DNA from: Vibrio brasiliensis LMG 20546
Lineage (GTDB): Bacteria; Pseudomonadota; Gammaproteobacteria; Enterobacterales; Vibrionaceae
Length of the DNA stretch: 48,633 nt
Direction of reading: 5' to 3'
NCBI RefSeq assembly: GCF_000189255.1
Contig: NZ_AEVS01000094.1
Coordinates: 1 to 48,633 of the forward strand
Of the stretch, positions 8,878 through 18,381 are shown in pieces. A program made the position numbers and the translations under genes. Within the stretch, counting starts at the first letter, position 1; each line of letters opens with the position of its first letter. Below the pieces are notes generated by a model. That model was not told where the DNA came from. It did no database searches and saw only the letters and a program-made list of their open reading frames with translations.

Positions 8878-9786
8878 TTAGAAGCTGATCTTCATTTCCA
8901 CGCCGTAGAAGACGTTATCGTAACTAGCGCCAGCGTCCATTGCGAACTGAGCAGCGTCCTGGTTACCGAACCAAGGTTTACTGCTGTACTGGAATTCTGC
9001 GCTTCCGCCCCATGCATCACTCACCCAGCCATGAATATGGCCAACAGGGTTGAGGAAGAACAGGGTAACATCACCCATGGTTTCGGAGCCCATTACTTCA
9101 CCGCCAGAAGCCACGATATCTTGCTCTGCTTCAAACATCATTTCACCGACTACCGCACCAAAGAACGGTGTAATGAAGATGTCCTGCCATGAAGGAATTT
9201 CAGCAAAGGCTTCAACACCATATTCCCAGAAGAAGGTCGACATAGTTGCTGAGTATAGGAAAGACTCAAATTCGTTAAAACCAGCATGACGCGCAGCCGT
9301 GTAGTAAACACCACCAAAGTAAGGGTGCATGATGTAGTTTAAGAAGTGCTCATCGCGATCCCATACCGGGCCGGCAGTCACGTTGTCTTTCCATTTGCTG
9401 CCTAGACCACTTAAGTCACGATCTTCTTCATCCCACTTTGTGATAGATTCAGGAAGAAGCGTCATCAGACCAACAGTTGCAACACTTAAGCCTAAGATTG
9501 TGTACGTCTGGCCTTTTAGGTAGTCCCAATCTTTTTCACTCGAAACGGAGAGATATTTCGGTAAGCCCGGATCTTCGAGTTTGAGATCGTTTTCGGTCAA
9601 ACTCAATGAATATGGGTCTTTGTCTTGAAACTGATAGGAGTGGTTGAAAAACGTGTCGGTCTCAGCTTGATCTACTGTGTACGAAAACTCAATATGTTGA
9701 TTCGAATCATAAACATTAGCGTTGGCGCAAGCAGACGCTGACAACATTAAAGCAGTAATGCTTTTTTTGAACACGGAAAACTCCAT
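8878..9786 (-). CDS. Exported DUF3943-like envelope protein of unknown function
   Basis: About 302 residues. The N-terminus (lysines, then a hydrophobic stretch ending in ACANA) is a signal peptide, which favours the ATG at 9786 over the in-frame GTG at 9813; neither has a clear Shine-Dalgarno site. The body is rich in aromatic residues and contains HEFLNYIMHP-like and HPYFGGVYYTAARHAGF sequences that recall DUF3943 membrane-associated proteins. The C-terminus ends in phenylalanine (GVEMKISF), typical of outer-membrane beta structures. No enzyme motif is seen. It stands alone with its own terminator, back to back with the CinA-like gene. Family call is moderate, function unknown. Confidence 0.65.
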   Translation of the reverse strand: MEFSVFKKSITALMLSASACANANVYDSNQHIEFSYTVDQAETDTFFNHSYQFQDKDPYSLSLTENDLKLEDPGLPKYLSVSSEKDWDYLKGQTYTILGLSVATVGLMTLLPESITKWDEEDRDLSGLGSKWKDNVTAGPVWDRDEHFLNYIMHPYFGGVYYTAARHAGFNEFESFLYSATMSTFFWEYGVEAFAEIPSWQDIFITPFFGAVVGEMMFEAEQDIVASGGEVMGSETMGDVTLFFLNPVGHIHGWVSDAWGGSAEFQYSSKPWFGNQDAAQFAMDAGASYDNVFYGVEMKISF

Positions 9787-9948
9787 CGTTTTTATTTTAA
9801 TGATCAGACTCACAATTATCTAATAAAGTTAGAGGAATAGAAACCTGTAATTGTCCTAAATATGCAATTGGTTCTTTTTTAGGGCTATGAGAATAGTAAT
9901 ATTAAGTTAAACTCACGGGTGTGAGATGTTTCCCACAAAGGATAAACA

Positions 9949-11190
9949 ATGTTAAAAATCGCAATGCTAAGCACTGGGGAAGAGGTTCTACACGGAGATA
10001 TCGTTGACTCCAATGCTGCGTGGTTGTCACGTCGATTTTTTGAAAATGGCTACAGCTTAACCAAACGTTCTACCGTTGGTGATGAAATGTCTGCGTTAGT
10101 TGAAGAGCTTATGATGCTCAGTTTCAATAGCGATGTGGTCATTGTTAATGGTGGTTTGGGACCAACGAGCGATGATTTAAGTGCTCAGGCTGTCGCGGAA
10201 GCTGCCGAAACTGAACTGGTCCTTTTCCCTGAGTGGTTAGAAAAGCTGGAACGTTTTTTTGCCGCACGAGGAGTGCCAATGCCTGAGAGTAACCGCAAGC
10301 AAGCGATGTTGCCAAAAGGTGCGATGTTACTCGATAACCCAATTGGAACTGCCTGCGGTTTTAAAGTCTCTTTCAACAACTGTGATTTCTACTTCACCCC
10401 AGGTGTACCTAGTGAATTTAAGTTGATGGTGGATCAGCAAATTCTGCCGGATATGAAGCGAGTTCATACAGAGGTGGTTGGTCAGGAGTGCAGTAAGCTC
10501 TATACGTTTGGTACTTCAGAATCAGCGTTATCGGATAAGCTCGACAAAGTGCAGCTGCCACCGGGCTACATGCTAGGGTATCGTTCATACCTGCCTTATA
10601 TCGAAGTAAAGTTGTTCGGACCAAAGAACGATCTCGACAACCGGGTTAAACTGCTGCAAATCATTTTCAACCTGATTGAAAGCAATGTCGTCAGTATTGA
10701 TGAACCGATGCAGGATCACGTTGCTTATCTTATCCAGGAGAAGAAGTTCTCGATTTCGACAGCAGAACAATCGACCTTTGGTGCCTTATCTCAATGGTTA
10801 CAGGCTAATCCACATGCTGCACAGTTTTGCGGGCATGGCTGGGTGCTTGGTGAACGAGTTGCGGTCGGCGAGGGGAATGATGATCCGCTCGCAGCGGCAT
10901 TTGCACTTGCTGCAGCAACACGAGATAAGTGTTCGACAGAGATTGCCATTGTGACTGGAAAAGTGAGTGACAAGACATTTTCAGTAGCTCTGGCTGCACC
11001 AGAGGGGGAGTGGGGACAAACCTTAACTCTCAATCGCACTTATAGTCGCGAAGAGCAGACTTTAGTCATAACGACACTTGCCGCAGATATGTTGCGCCGT
11101 TACCTCAGTGCTAAGCCGATGTTTGTTTCCTATAGCTCTTTGACCAGAGAGAAGGAAATGTTCGTGCCTAGAAGCGTCCTCGAAGCATAG
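9949..11190 (+). CDS. CinA-like protein with a degenerate nicotinamide-nucleotide amidase domain
   Basis: 413 residues. Residues 1-170 are a MoaB/Mog-like (COG1058) domain with STGEEVLHGDIVDSN and the signature NGGLGPTSDD. In active CinA/PncC the C-terminal domain carries AESCTGG and a VTGxAGPxG loop; here the corresponding stretches read AEQSTFG and VTGKVSDKT, so the catalytic serine region is altered and the NMN deamidase activity is probably lost. The N-terminal domain in this family acts on ADP-ribose-like pyrophosphates, so a nucleotide-pool role is plausible. The ATG at 9949 has AAAGGA upstream. It resembles the shorter YfaY-type CinA relatives of enterobacteria. Single gene. Confidence 0.85.
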   Translation: MLKIAMLSTGEEVLHGDIVDSNAAWLSRRFFENGYSLTKRSTVGDEMSALVEELMMLSFNSDVVIVNGGLGPTSDDLSAQAVAEAAETELVLFPEWLEKLERFFAARGVPMPESNRKQAMLPKGAMLLDNPIGTACGFKVSFNNCDFYFTPGVPSEFKLMVDQQILPDMKRVHTEVVGQECSKLYTFGTSESALSDKLDKVQLPPGYMLGYRSYLPYIEVKLFGPKNDLDNRVKLLQIIFNLIESNVVSIDEPMQDHVAYLIQEKKFSISTAEQSTFGALSQWLQANPHAAQFCGHGWVLGERVAVGEGNDDPLAAAFALAAATRDKCSTEIAIVTGKVSDKTFSVALAAPEGEWGQTLTLNRTYSREEQTLVITTLAADMLRRYLSAKPMFVSYSSLTREKEMFVPRSVLEA

Positions 11191-11203
11191 TTATTCAACT
11201 AGA

Positions 11204-11237
11204 AGACTGAGTCAGTTTTGTCAAATTGGCTCAGTCT
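11204..11237 (+). terminator. Weak terminator-like hairpin after the CinA-like gene
   Basis: AGACTGAG (11204-11211) pairs with CTCAGTCT (11230-11237) 13 nt after the stop codon. The T-run is missing, so termination may be inefficient. Confidence 0.45.
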
Positions 11238-11434
11238 GCTGTTCTGTAATAAGTGAATGAATATGTTTCTTATTACTCATTCTGTCTCATATTAATTTCT
11301 TATGCAAAAATCATATAATGCTTAAAGCGATGATTTTCAATAGAACAGAATATTGTCTTACTTTTGCAACGTGCAATCTTCACAATAACCTTTAAACTGA
11401 CTATTCGATCTGCAAACAGTTCATGGAGGTTCGC

Positions 11435-11674
11435 ATGTTTGGTCAATCAAAAATCATTGTATGGTATCAGGTTGCAAGCCAAAAAGTCCTTTTGGGTGAG
11501 GCGGTTAGGGATGACCATCAAGATATGATCTCATTATGGCTGCAAGCTCCTAAAGAGAAGCGTGGCGAAAACTGTCTCGGTTACCATCTATCGCTGTTTG
11601 ATGACGACGGCAGGGAGATTGCGGATAAGTCAGTATCAATGCTGACGGCGGATGAGTTCTTATCACGGGCTTAG
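11435..11674 (+). CDS. Small hypothetical protein (79 residues)
   Basis: Not recognised. The start is placed at 11435 because GGAGG (11425-11429) sits 5 nt before this ATG; the ATG at 11423 would contain that site. The protein begins MFGQSKIIVWYQVASQ, has no signal peptide or membrane segment, and ends in an acidic, soluble stretch (SLFDDDGREIADKS). It looks like a single-domain cytoplasmic protein. It lies between the CinA-like gene and the response regulator of the PQQ island, 300 bp from the latter, so a link to the island cannot be asserted. Confidence 0.6.
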   Translation: MFGQSKIIVWYQVASQKVLLGEAVRDDHQDMISLWLQAPKEKRGENCLGYHLSLFDDDGREIADKSVSMLTADEFLSRA

Positions 11675-11692
11675 AACTTTAACTAGATACTT

Positions 11693-11758
11693 GGTTAACC
11701 TTGGTGCTCATACGATTGTTGTAGTGAATATCTATTCATTAGTATGCAAGGTAAACCT
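11693..11758. other. Long imperfect hairpin
   Basis: Segments pair in register: GGTT with AACC, ACCTTG with CAAGGT, CATAC (11709-11713) with GTATG, and an inner TGAAT with ATTCA. No T-run follows. It could be the 3' end of the upstream transcript or the start of a structured RNA. Confidence 0.35.
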
Positions 11759-11779
11759 TAAGGTCTAGATTGTTGAATT

Positions 11780-11924
11780 CGACTCTTTTCATCTATTAAC
11801 TTGATTTTGTGACTGACGGCGCGAGTTTGAAATGTAATGGATTACTTTTCTTTAAACACTGTGATCAGCGCTAATTCCTACGACTAAATCCACCTTTCTT
11901 ACTACTAATGGATGAGAAGAGTCG
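11780..11924. other. Candidate structured RNA closed by a 19-bp stem, upstream of the response regulator
   Basis: Positions 11780-11798 and 11906-11924 are inverted copies differing at two sites, both of which become G-U pairs in RNA, so all 19 positions can pair and enclose about 107 nt. Inside lies the palindrome GTAATGGATTAC (11834-11845). The element ends 64 nt before the regulator start. It is either a 5'-leader structure of that gene or a separate small RNA; no known family was recognised. Confidence 0.45.
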
Positions 11925-11988
11925 CCTTGTAACAAAAGGTTAATCCGTTAAGCTGAAGATTAAGTCAATTAACAGGAGAGACTTGGTT

Positions 11989-12648
11989 ATGTACAAAGTC
12001 TTGATTGCCGACGACCATCCGCTTTTCAGAGATGCAATCGTTCATATTTTAGCAAGTCAGTTCCCCAATAGTACGACTTATGAAACGGAAGATATCGCCT
12101 CTACGATAGAGTTTGCCAAGGATAACGATGACATCGATCTGATTATGCTCGATCTCAATATGCCAGGGATGACAGGCTTGAATGGGCTACTCGATCTTAT
12201 TAATGAATGCCCGACAACACCCGTAGTGGTTGTATCCGCAGAGAATAAGAAGCAAGTCATTCTTCAGACTATCGCCTATGGTGCGGTAGGCTTTATTGCC
12301 AAGTCCTCTTCAAAAGAAGTCATCGCCGAAGCAATAGAAAACGTGCTCGAAGGTAACATCTACTTGCCAGCTGACATTATTCGTACTCAAGCAACGACTG
12401 CCTCTGTCAAACAAGAATCGCCGTTAACTCCCGAGATGCTGTCATCGCTAACACGCCGACAGTTAATGGTCCTGAAATGTATGACCAAAGGTGAGGCCAA
12501 CAAGCAGATTGCCTATAACCTCAATGTTTCTGAGACTACGGTTAAATCCCATGTATCTTCTATTCTCAAGAAGCTTGGTGTCACTAACCGTGTTCAGGCC
12601 GTTCTTGGTTGTAGTGATATCGACTTTAATCAATACCTCAAGCGATAA
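11989..12648 (+). CDS. LuxR/NarL-family response regulator of the PQQ island (ErbR/ExaE-like)
   Basis: 219 residues: a receiver domain (residues 1-120) with acidic pair DD at 8-9 and phospho-acceptor D55 in [10 protein letters not shown], then a LuxR-type helix-turn-helix ([20 protein letters not shown] through [19 protein letters not shown]). The ATG at 11989 is preceded by AGGAGAG (11974-11980); the in-frame TTG at 11983 is too close to it. The gene converges on a hybrid histidine kinase 3 bp away, its probable partner. In Pseudomonas, regulators of this type control exaA and pqq genes for ethanol oxidation, so a similar role for the neighbouring cluster is inferred. Confidence 0.85.
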   Translation: MYKVLIADDHPLFRDAIVHILASQFPNSTTYETEDIASTIEFAKDNDDIDLIMLDLNMPGMTGLNGLLDLINECPTTPVVVVSAENKKQVILQTIAYGAVGFIAKSSSKEVIAEAIENVLEGNIYLPADIIRTQATTASVKQESPLTPEMLSSLTRRQLMVLKCMTKGEANKQIAYNLNVSETTVKSHVSSILKKLGVTNRVQAVLGCSDIDFNQYLKR

Positions 12649-12651
12649 TCA

Positions 12652-15222
12652 CTACTTGAGTAAGTAGTGTATCGATGTTTTCAGCTTCATCGGTTTGACG
12701 GGTTTATGAAGTAACAAGATACCGTCATCTTTGACCTGATTCTTTAGCTCATCACTATAGTTGGCGGTAATCATCAGGGTAGGCAGTGGGTTAGATCTGT
12801 CTACGCTAATCGTTTTTGCTACATCCAGCCCGTTTACACCATCATCCAAGTGGTAATCCACAATCAGCAGATCAACCTTATCCGTCGCAGTGTCAACCTT
12901 TGAACGCAGCTGTTCAATGCTGGTGGCGGTGGTGAGGTTATAGCCCCAATTGGTTAACAGCTGATCCATGGCGTCACAGATGCTTACGTCATTATCAATC
13001 AGCCAGACATCACGACCGACGAGATTGGTGTTGGCAAGCACGCGTTCGAGGTGGTCTGTCTGGGCAGGCACACTGCACATGTGGCCAAGTGGGACATCTA
13101 CCGAGAATACTGAGCCTTTGTCTTTGGTCGAGCGGACGTGAATAGGATGCTCCAACACCTTGGAGAGCTTATCGACAATCGACAGTCCTAAGCCAAGCCC
13201 GTTGCCATAAGCCTTAGAGGAAGACTTGAGCCGCTTGAACTCTTCAAATATCACCGACAGTTGATTCTCAGCGATACCTGCGCCGTTATCCCATACCTGA
13301 ATTGAAACCTTGTCTCCTTGCTTGCGACAGCCAATCAGGACTTTGCCATTGTCTGTATATCTGAAAGCGTTGGAAATGAAGTTGCGCAGAATACGCGCTA
13401 AGAGGACGCTGTCAGAGTAGACAACCCCTTCAAATGGCACATATCTGAGCTCAACATTGTACTGGCTGGCACTGTATCTATATTCGTTGATCAGGTTAGT
13501 CAATAGCTCCCCGAGGTTAAAGGCACTCTTATCTGCTTTGACAACGCCCGCATCGAGTTTGGATATATCCACCAGGGTACTGATCAAGTTCTCTAAGTCG
13601 TCGAGAGAGTTAGAAATCGAATTGAGCAGAGACTGGTCTTTATCCTGCTTTAACTGCTCAGCGAGTGAACTGGTGAATAACTGCGCTGCATTGAGTGGCT
13701 GAAGAAGGTCATGGCTGACCGCTGCGAGGAACTTGGTTTTCGATACATTAGCTTGCTCAGCTTCACTCTTAGCCGCAGTAAGATCCAACTGAGCACGACG
13801 ACGCTCTTCCACTTCACCATGGAGGATATCGTTAAGTCGTTGCAACTGAGAGGTGCGTTCTTCGACACGTAACTCGAGTTGGTCGTGCGCTTTTTGCAGC
13901 GCCAGAGCGTTTTTGCGACGGGTAGTTACATCACGTACCAGAACGAAAAAGCCGAGTACATTACCGCTGTCATCCTTGTTTGGTACGTAGGACTTGTGTA
14001 GGTAAGCGGTAGCGCCTAAGTGGTTTATCTCTTCTACCTCAAAGTTAACACTTTCTCCCTGCAATGCTCGTGAAACATGGGGTTGCAGCAGACTAAAGTC
14101 AGCGTTGATACGGCTGGCTTCTAAATCGATACCATAGAGTTCGCCTTGTTCACGTCCATACCAGTCGACGTAAACCTTATTCGTAAACTGGAACTTAAGA
14201 TCCGCACCAACGTAAGCAATCATCGCCGGGACGTTATCGGTAATGAGACGCAAGCGACTTTCACTTTGCTTAAGCGACTCAGCATAGCGGTGCGAGCTGG
14301 TGATATCGGTGAAAGTCTTAATCAATTTACCGTTACTAAGCCTGTGATCTTTTATCTCTATGACATCACCATTCGGTAACGTTTGAACATGGCTATCGCT
14401 GTTTCCGCTATAGAGAACTAACGGCTTAAGATTGAGATCAGTGGCATTGCTCAGTGTCGAAATGAAGGGTTTTCTACGCAGGCTCTGTGGAGAGAGCTGG
14501 CTGATTTCAAGAAAGCGCTGGTTCCAGACTTCTACCCGGCCATGCTGGCTGATTAACATTACTCCCTGAGAGAGGTTATCGACCAGATTTTGTAGCTGCT
14601 TAGACTTTTGCGCCATAGCATGTTCATAGCGTTCACTCTCGGCGTGTTTAAGGGCAGTAATGTCTTTGTACAACATTACCCAGCCACCTTCCTGAGTGCG
14701 ATGTTCATTGAGCTGGAACCAGCGATTGTCAGCCAGACGGTAAACCGAACTGCTGTCGCCATCTCCCGGATAAGCCTGAGAAATGATGCCGCGGGTTTTG
14801 GCCAATGCCTTAAAGTCATTGAGGTTAGTCCCTTCTTCACTGCGTAAGCCGACCTGTTCCCAGTAGCGGGAAAAGTGGCTGTTTTGCAGAATGATCCGAC
14901 CGTCACTATCGAGCAGAACAAACGCATCTGAAATGCTTTCGATGGCATCGATAAAGCGCTGTTTAAACAGGTTAGCCTGCTCATTTTCGGCTTTCAGAGC
15001 GCGCTTACTACGCTCTAGCTCAGCTAAAGTTTCGTTTAGCGTCTGAGTAGTCTCTTTGACTTGTTTAGCTAACTGGACCGAGTGCTCAAAAGTCGCATAA
15101 GGCTGATTGCTGGCACTGCCGCCATTTTCGATACGCTCAATCAACACCTGATTGATTTTCTTAAGCTTACGGTTCTCTTCTAACAGCCGTTTGTTCTCTT
15201 CGGCCAGTTGTTCATCACTCAT
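12652..15222 (-). CDS. Soluble PAS-domain hybrid sensor histidine kinase
   Basis: About 856 residues without a membrane segment. Order: N-terminal coiled coil (LAEENKRLLEENRKLKK), three to four PAS-like domains (residues about 90-430), a second coiled coil, HisKA with phospho-His H504 in SHDLLQPLN, HATPase (NAFRYTDNG, WDNGAGI, GNGLGLGLSI), and a C-terminal receiver with acceptor D789 in LLIVDYHLDDG. The ATG at 15222 overlaps the end of the FIST gene by 8 bp and has GGAGAAG upstream, which rules out the longer reading frame to 15306. Soluble kinases of this plan (ErcS'-like) belong to the Pseudomonas ethanol-oxidation regulon. It probably phosphorylates the convergent LuxR-type regulator. Confidence 0.88.
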   Translation of the reverse strand: MSDEQLAEENKRLLEENRKLKKINQVLIERIENGGSASNQPYATFEHSVQLAKQVKETTQTLNETLAELERSKRALKAENEQANLFKQRFIDAIESISDAFVLLDSDGRIILQNSHFSRYWEQVGLRSEEGTNLNDFKALAKTRGIISQAYPGDGDSSSVYRLADNRWFQLNEHRTQEGGWVMLYKDITALKHAESERYEHAMAQKSKQLQNLVDNLSQGVMLISQHGRVEVWNQRFLEISQLSPQSLRRKPFISTLSNATDLNLKPLVLYSGNSDSHVQTLPNGDVIEIKDHRLSNGKLIKTFTDITSSHRYAESLKQSESRLRLITDNVPAMIAYVGADLKFQFTNKVYVDWYGREQGELYGIDLEASRINADFSLLQPHVSRALQGESVNFEVEEINHLGATAYLHKSYVPNKDDSGNVLGFFVLVRDVTTRRKNALALQKAHDQLELRVEERTSQLQRLNDILHGEVEERRRAQLDLTAAKSEAEQANVSKTKFLAAVSHDLLQPLNAAQLFTSSLAEQLKQDKDQSLLNSISNSLDDLENLISTLVDISKLDAGVVKADKSAFNLGELLTNLINEYRYSASQYNVELRYVPFEGVVYSDSVLLARILRNFISNAFRYTDNGKVLIGCRKQGDKVSIQVWDNGAGIAENQLSVIFEEFKRLKSSSKAYGNGLGLGLSIVDKLSKVLEHPIHVRSTKDKGSVFSVDVPLGHMCSVPAQTDHLERVLANTNLVGRDVWLIDNDVSICDAMDQLLTNWGYNLTTATSIEQLRSKVDTATDKVDLLIVDYHLDDGVNGLDVAKTISVDRSNPLPTLMITANYSDELKNQVKDDGILLLHKPVKPMKLKTSIHYLLK

Positions 15223-16357
15223 AGACTTCTCCAGACAAGTAGACACCAGTGAAGGTCTGGTTGAGGTGCGTGCCATTGATGTGTTCACCGTAGGTGTTGA
15301 AGCCAAAGATGTTGTACTGGCGTTGCAATTGACCCATTGGTTCCAATTGTTGACGTTGTTCTATCTCCAGACGTCTGAGAAAGCAGTCACAGGCAAGAAC
15401 GCACTCAGCTTTGTCGAGGCGCTGCTCAAGCGTTGATAATTTATCGGCCAAGGTGTCAGTAATGCTGCCCATTTCGACCGCGCTAAGGACGATGCCGGTG
15501 TCGACGGCGCAATAGAAAGTCAGGCTTAGATCATCATGATTCACTTTTTGAATTGAACGGGCGTAGTACTGACCTCCAACTTTAACGGCGAGAGGGTACA
15601 AAGAGAAAACTTCCGGATTCAGCTGAGAAACCTCTAAGCCGAGAATTCGTGCGTACTCTTGTGCTGCTGGTTCCGAATTGAGCTCTAGCACGGTTCTGGA
15701 GAGTGAGTCTGCTGAGGTGACCACGAGTTTCTCTTTAGATGATTCGATGTGATTAGAGTTGAACACTTCAAAGCGGCAGCGCGAGTGAACCATAATTACC
15801 ACGGCCGCATTTTGGATGAAGGCTCCCTGGTGATAAACATGAGTATTAGCGAGATTAATATCGTCACCGGCTGAACCGCCAAAGTGAGGCAAGCCGCTGG
15901 CCGCCATATTGAGCACACTAAGCAGTTGTTCTTCTTTGGCCGACAAACCATCAATCAGGGTTAACAGAAAGGAGCGATGGGTTTGTTCTTCGTCAAAGTG
16001 ACACATTTCTGTCAGTTGGTTGATTTTGCTCTGCGCGCTAATCAGATCAAATGAATCGAATTGGTCAATAACGGCTGAGTTGATAGAAAACAACTGTGGT
16101 GAAAACCAGATCGCAATAATCGAGTGCTGATGGTAACCGTCGCTGGTGACTTCTCCCGCGGTTGTACAGCCAGCGAGCTCTACATCGCTAAACTGTTGGT
16201 TAAGCGCTGATGCTAATTCGTTGAGAGGGTATGAGGCAGAACAGTAGAACAACACAAATCCATTGCGTGGCTTACCGAGCTGCTGAAATATCTCCTCACT
16301 GGCTTGTTTCGGTTCCAGTGACTTACTGACAGCATGTTTGGTTATTATATTAGTCAT
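15215..16357 (-). CDS. FIST-domain (FIST_N/FIST_C) sensory protein
   Basis: 380 residues with the FIST hallmarks: a beta-rich N-terminal half with VLFYCSASYPLNELASAL and ELAGCTTAGEVTSDGYHQ, the GLPHFGGSAGDD loop near residue 180, and a C-terminal FIST_C half with LYPLAVKVGGQYYARSI and CDCFLRRLEIE. No signal peptide or helix-turn-helix. FIST proteins are predicted to bind small ligands such as amino acids and to feed signalling proteins. Its stop overlaps the kinase start by 8 bp (ATGAGTGA), so the two are probably made in fixed ratio and work together. Start ATG 16357 has AGGGA upstream, 2 nt after the M16-like gene. Confidence 0.85.
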   Translation of the reverse strand: MTNIITKHAVSKSLEPKQASEEIFQQLGKPRNGFVLFYCSASYPLNELASALNQQFSDVELAGCTTAGEVTSDGYHQHSIIAIWFSPQLFSINSAVIDQFDSFDLISAQSKINQLTEMCHFDEEQTHRSFLLTLIDGLSAKEEQLLSVLNMAASGLPHFGGSAGDDINLANTHVYHQGAFIQNAAVVIMVHSRCRFEVFNSNHIESSKEKLVVTSADSLSRTVLELNSEPAAQEYARILGLEVSQLNPEVFSLYPLAVKVGGQYYARSIQKVNHDDLSLTFYCAVDTGIVLSAVEMGSITDTLADKLSTLEQRLDKAECVLACDCFLRRLEIEQRQQLEPMGQLQRQYNIFGFNTYGEHINGTHLNQTFTGVYLSGEVYE

Positions 16358-16359
16358 AC

Positions 16360-18381
16360 TTATCCCTGTATGTGACTTGTACTGTTGATGATCTCGTTAG
16401 TTAAGTGGAAAAGAAAGTGCCTGATGCACGTTTCAGAAACTTGCTTTAGTAATTTCTCTAGGTGAACAGAATCTAACGGCTCATTTGAATCTTGATCAAC
16501 TTGAGCAAGCTGTGTCGGGGTTAAAGCCCCGAAACGAATAGGATGTTGATGGATTAGCTTGTTTTTTATTAGTGGTAAGGTTTGTTTGATAAAAACAATA
16601 TCGTCAGCAATCCTTTGTAAGGCTTGAGTGATGTGTTGCTGGCGCTGATCAGGCTGGCAATCAAATACACTATAGAAATAGAGCTGCTTTGAATGTTCAC
16701 AGTAGAGGCTTGAGATGACATAACACTCGCCCTGAATACGTGGACGCAGGAATTGAGCTGATGATTGAATCAAGTACTGCGATAACTGGGCAATGAGCCT
16801 ATATTCTACTGGCACCGCGATGCCGTAGAGCCAACAATGGTGGTCGACTGTCTGATGGTCACCTTGCTCGAGTTGCTCAATCAATGGGTGCAATAACTGC
16901 GGAAGCTCAGGTAATTTGCAGCTGGGGTGCTGGGTAATCAAGTGATCAATATCAGCCTTTAGAGAATGATGGGTACTGTTGGTCTCTACTAACAGTTTCG
17001 AACCATAGGCCAAAGTTCGCATCGAAGACGTTTTCTCGATCAGTTTTGCCACAACCCGAGCATTTATATCTTTCGATAAGTTCACCGTGACCAGATTTTG
17101 CCAGCGGTGTACCTTGCTATGCCAGGTCGGTACCTCTCTCAGTTGTGGAATAACACGACTCAATATTTGCTCATCAGTATTAGGTTTTCGGCCATCAAGC
17201 TTGCTACCAGCGTTGTGCAAGGTAGGTGCGATGTGAGCCAACTGACTTACGTGAGGCGGTTGTGTTATTTGGCGAGAGAATGTCTGTGAATCAACGCTGT
17301 TACTACTATGCAGCTTGCTATAGTAGAAGTTCATTAGGTGGCCAATGGAACCGGGATGTTTACCAGACTCGACGCAATAGCCTTGTGCATAAGCGTTGCC
17401 AGTGTCGAGTGTGCGAATCAACTGAGCATGAAAGGTGTCGATTTGGTCATCTCTGGCAAGGATTCTTAACCCAAACTTATCTTCTGAATTGCTCTCGTTG
17501 CTTATTGGCAGGAGTTGAACGCCATATTTAGTCGCCATTTTTCTCAACTCAGGCAGTTGTCGCTTTATATAGTGGAAAAACTCTATGTTTATCCACCAGC
17601 TAAACACCTTATCAGAACCCGCTATGATTTCGGCTATGCCCTCTGAGTTAGAACAAAGCTGAATCGCTTTCGTTGGTTTGAACTGAGATGACCTGGCACC
17701 ATATTTCGCCAAGAGGGGCTCAAGCTCGTTGTGAAGACTTTCCACCTGATCATAACTGGTGATCAGCTCAATGTTATTACAGCGATAATAGTCTTGATGA
17801 TACTGCTTGAGTTTATCCAGAGTAATCTGAGCCAATGTATCTGTCGTGCCACCATAACAGGCGATGCGCTGTGGAGACTGATCGCCTCTCAGGACCTGAA
17901 GCTGATGGAGATAATTGGGGTTGTTCTGATAGCCGAGTAACTCGCGATAAATCACTCCACGACTTACACCATCGAATATTTCTTCAACGCAGTGCTTACT
18001 TTGAATAGCGGGATTGAGCATTCCGGATAGCAGATAGCGCGCGGCTAAGTAAAAGTAATCCCGGCATGACGAAGAGAAATGAAAGCAGGTTACTCCATTG
18101 AGGGTCGAGGCATTTATCTGGATATCTGTCAGAGCGACTAGCTGGAAAAGCGTGGTTGAGTCGGGGAATGCCTGACTTTGTCTGAAGACCAAATGTTCTA
18201 AGGCGTGGGCAATACCAGAATCGTTCTCGCTGGGCGTTGCTACAAAAAGAGCACCGCTGTAACGTCCGGTGTCGCTTTGATCTTGGACGTTGAAATGAGT
18301 CAACCCAGACTGGTGCGTATACTGATACGCCTCATAATCTGGGTTAGTGTGTGGTCCATTGAAGCTAAAGGTGTGGTTCAT
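16360..18381 (-). CDS. pqqF: M16 peptidase-like protein (PqqF-like), third zinc ligand replaced
   Basis: 673 residues with the inverted zinc motif of insulinase-type peptidases, HALEH (H59, E62, H63). In this family the third metal ligand is a glutamate 77 residues after the second histidine, in the context E-R-x-x-V-x-x-E-L. Here that position is serine 140 ([10 protein letters not shown]). Neighbouring E133/E134 or E147 could substitute, otherwise the site is incomplete. PqqF-type proteins are thought to free the cross-linked Glu-Tyr from the PqqA peptide during PQQ synthesis. The gene follows pqqE with an ATGA overlap, which supports the role. The symbol is given by position and family; catalytic competence is uncertain. 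Confidence 0.7.
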   Translation of the reverse strand: MNHTFSFNGPHTNPDYEAYQYTHQSGLTHFNVQDQSDTGRYSGALFVATPSENDSGIAHALEHLVFRQSQAFPDSTTLFQLVALTDIQINASTLNGVTCFHFSSSCRDYFYLAARYLLSGMLNPAIQSKHCVEEIFDGVSRGVIYRELLGYQNNPNYLHQLQVLRGDQSPQRIACYGGTTDTLAQITLDKLKQYHQDYYRCNNIELITSYDQVESLHNELEPLLAKYGARSSQFKPTKAIQLCSNSEGIAEIIAGSDKVFSWWINIEFFHYIKRQLPELRKMATKYGVQLLPISNESNSEDKFGLRILARDDQIDTFHAQLIRTLDTGNAYAQGYCVESGKHPGSIGHLMNFYYSKLHSSNSVDSQTFSRQITQPPHVSQLAHIAPTLHNAGSKLDGRKPNTDEQILSRVIPQLREVPTWHSKVHRWQNLVTVNLSKDINARVVAKLIEKTSSMRTLAYGSKLLVETNSTHHSLKADIDHLITQHPSCKLPELPQLLHPLIEQLEQGDHQTVDHHCWLYGIAVPVEYRLIAQLSQYLIQSSAQFLRPRIQGECYVISSLYCEHSKQLYFYSVFDCQPDQRQQHITQALQRIADDIVFIKQTLPLIKNKLIHQHPIRFGALTPTQLAQVDQDSNEPLDSVHLEKLLKQVSETCIRHFLFHLTNEIINSTSHIQG

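Noticed and set aside
15223-15306. Longer N-terminus of the hybrid kinase starting at 15306
   Set aside because: That part overlaps the FIST coding sequence and lacks a ribosome site; the ATG at 15222 has GGAGAAG and starts a coiled coil typical of the family.
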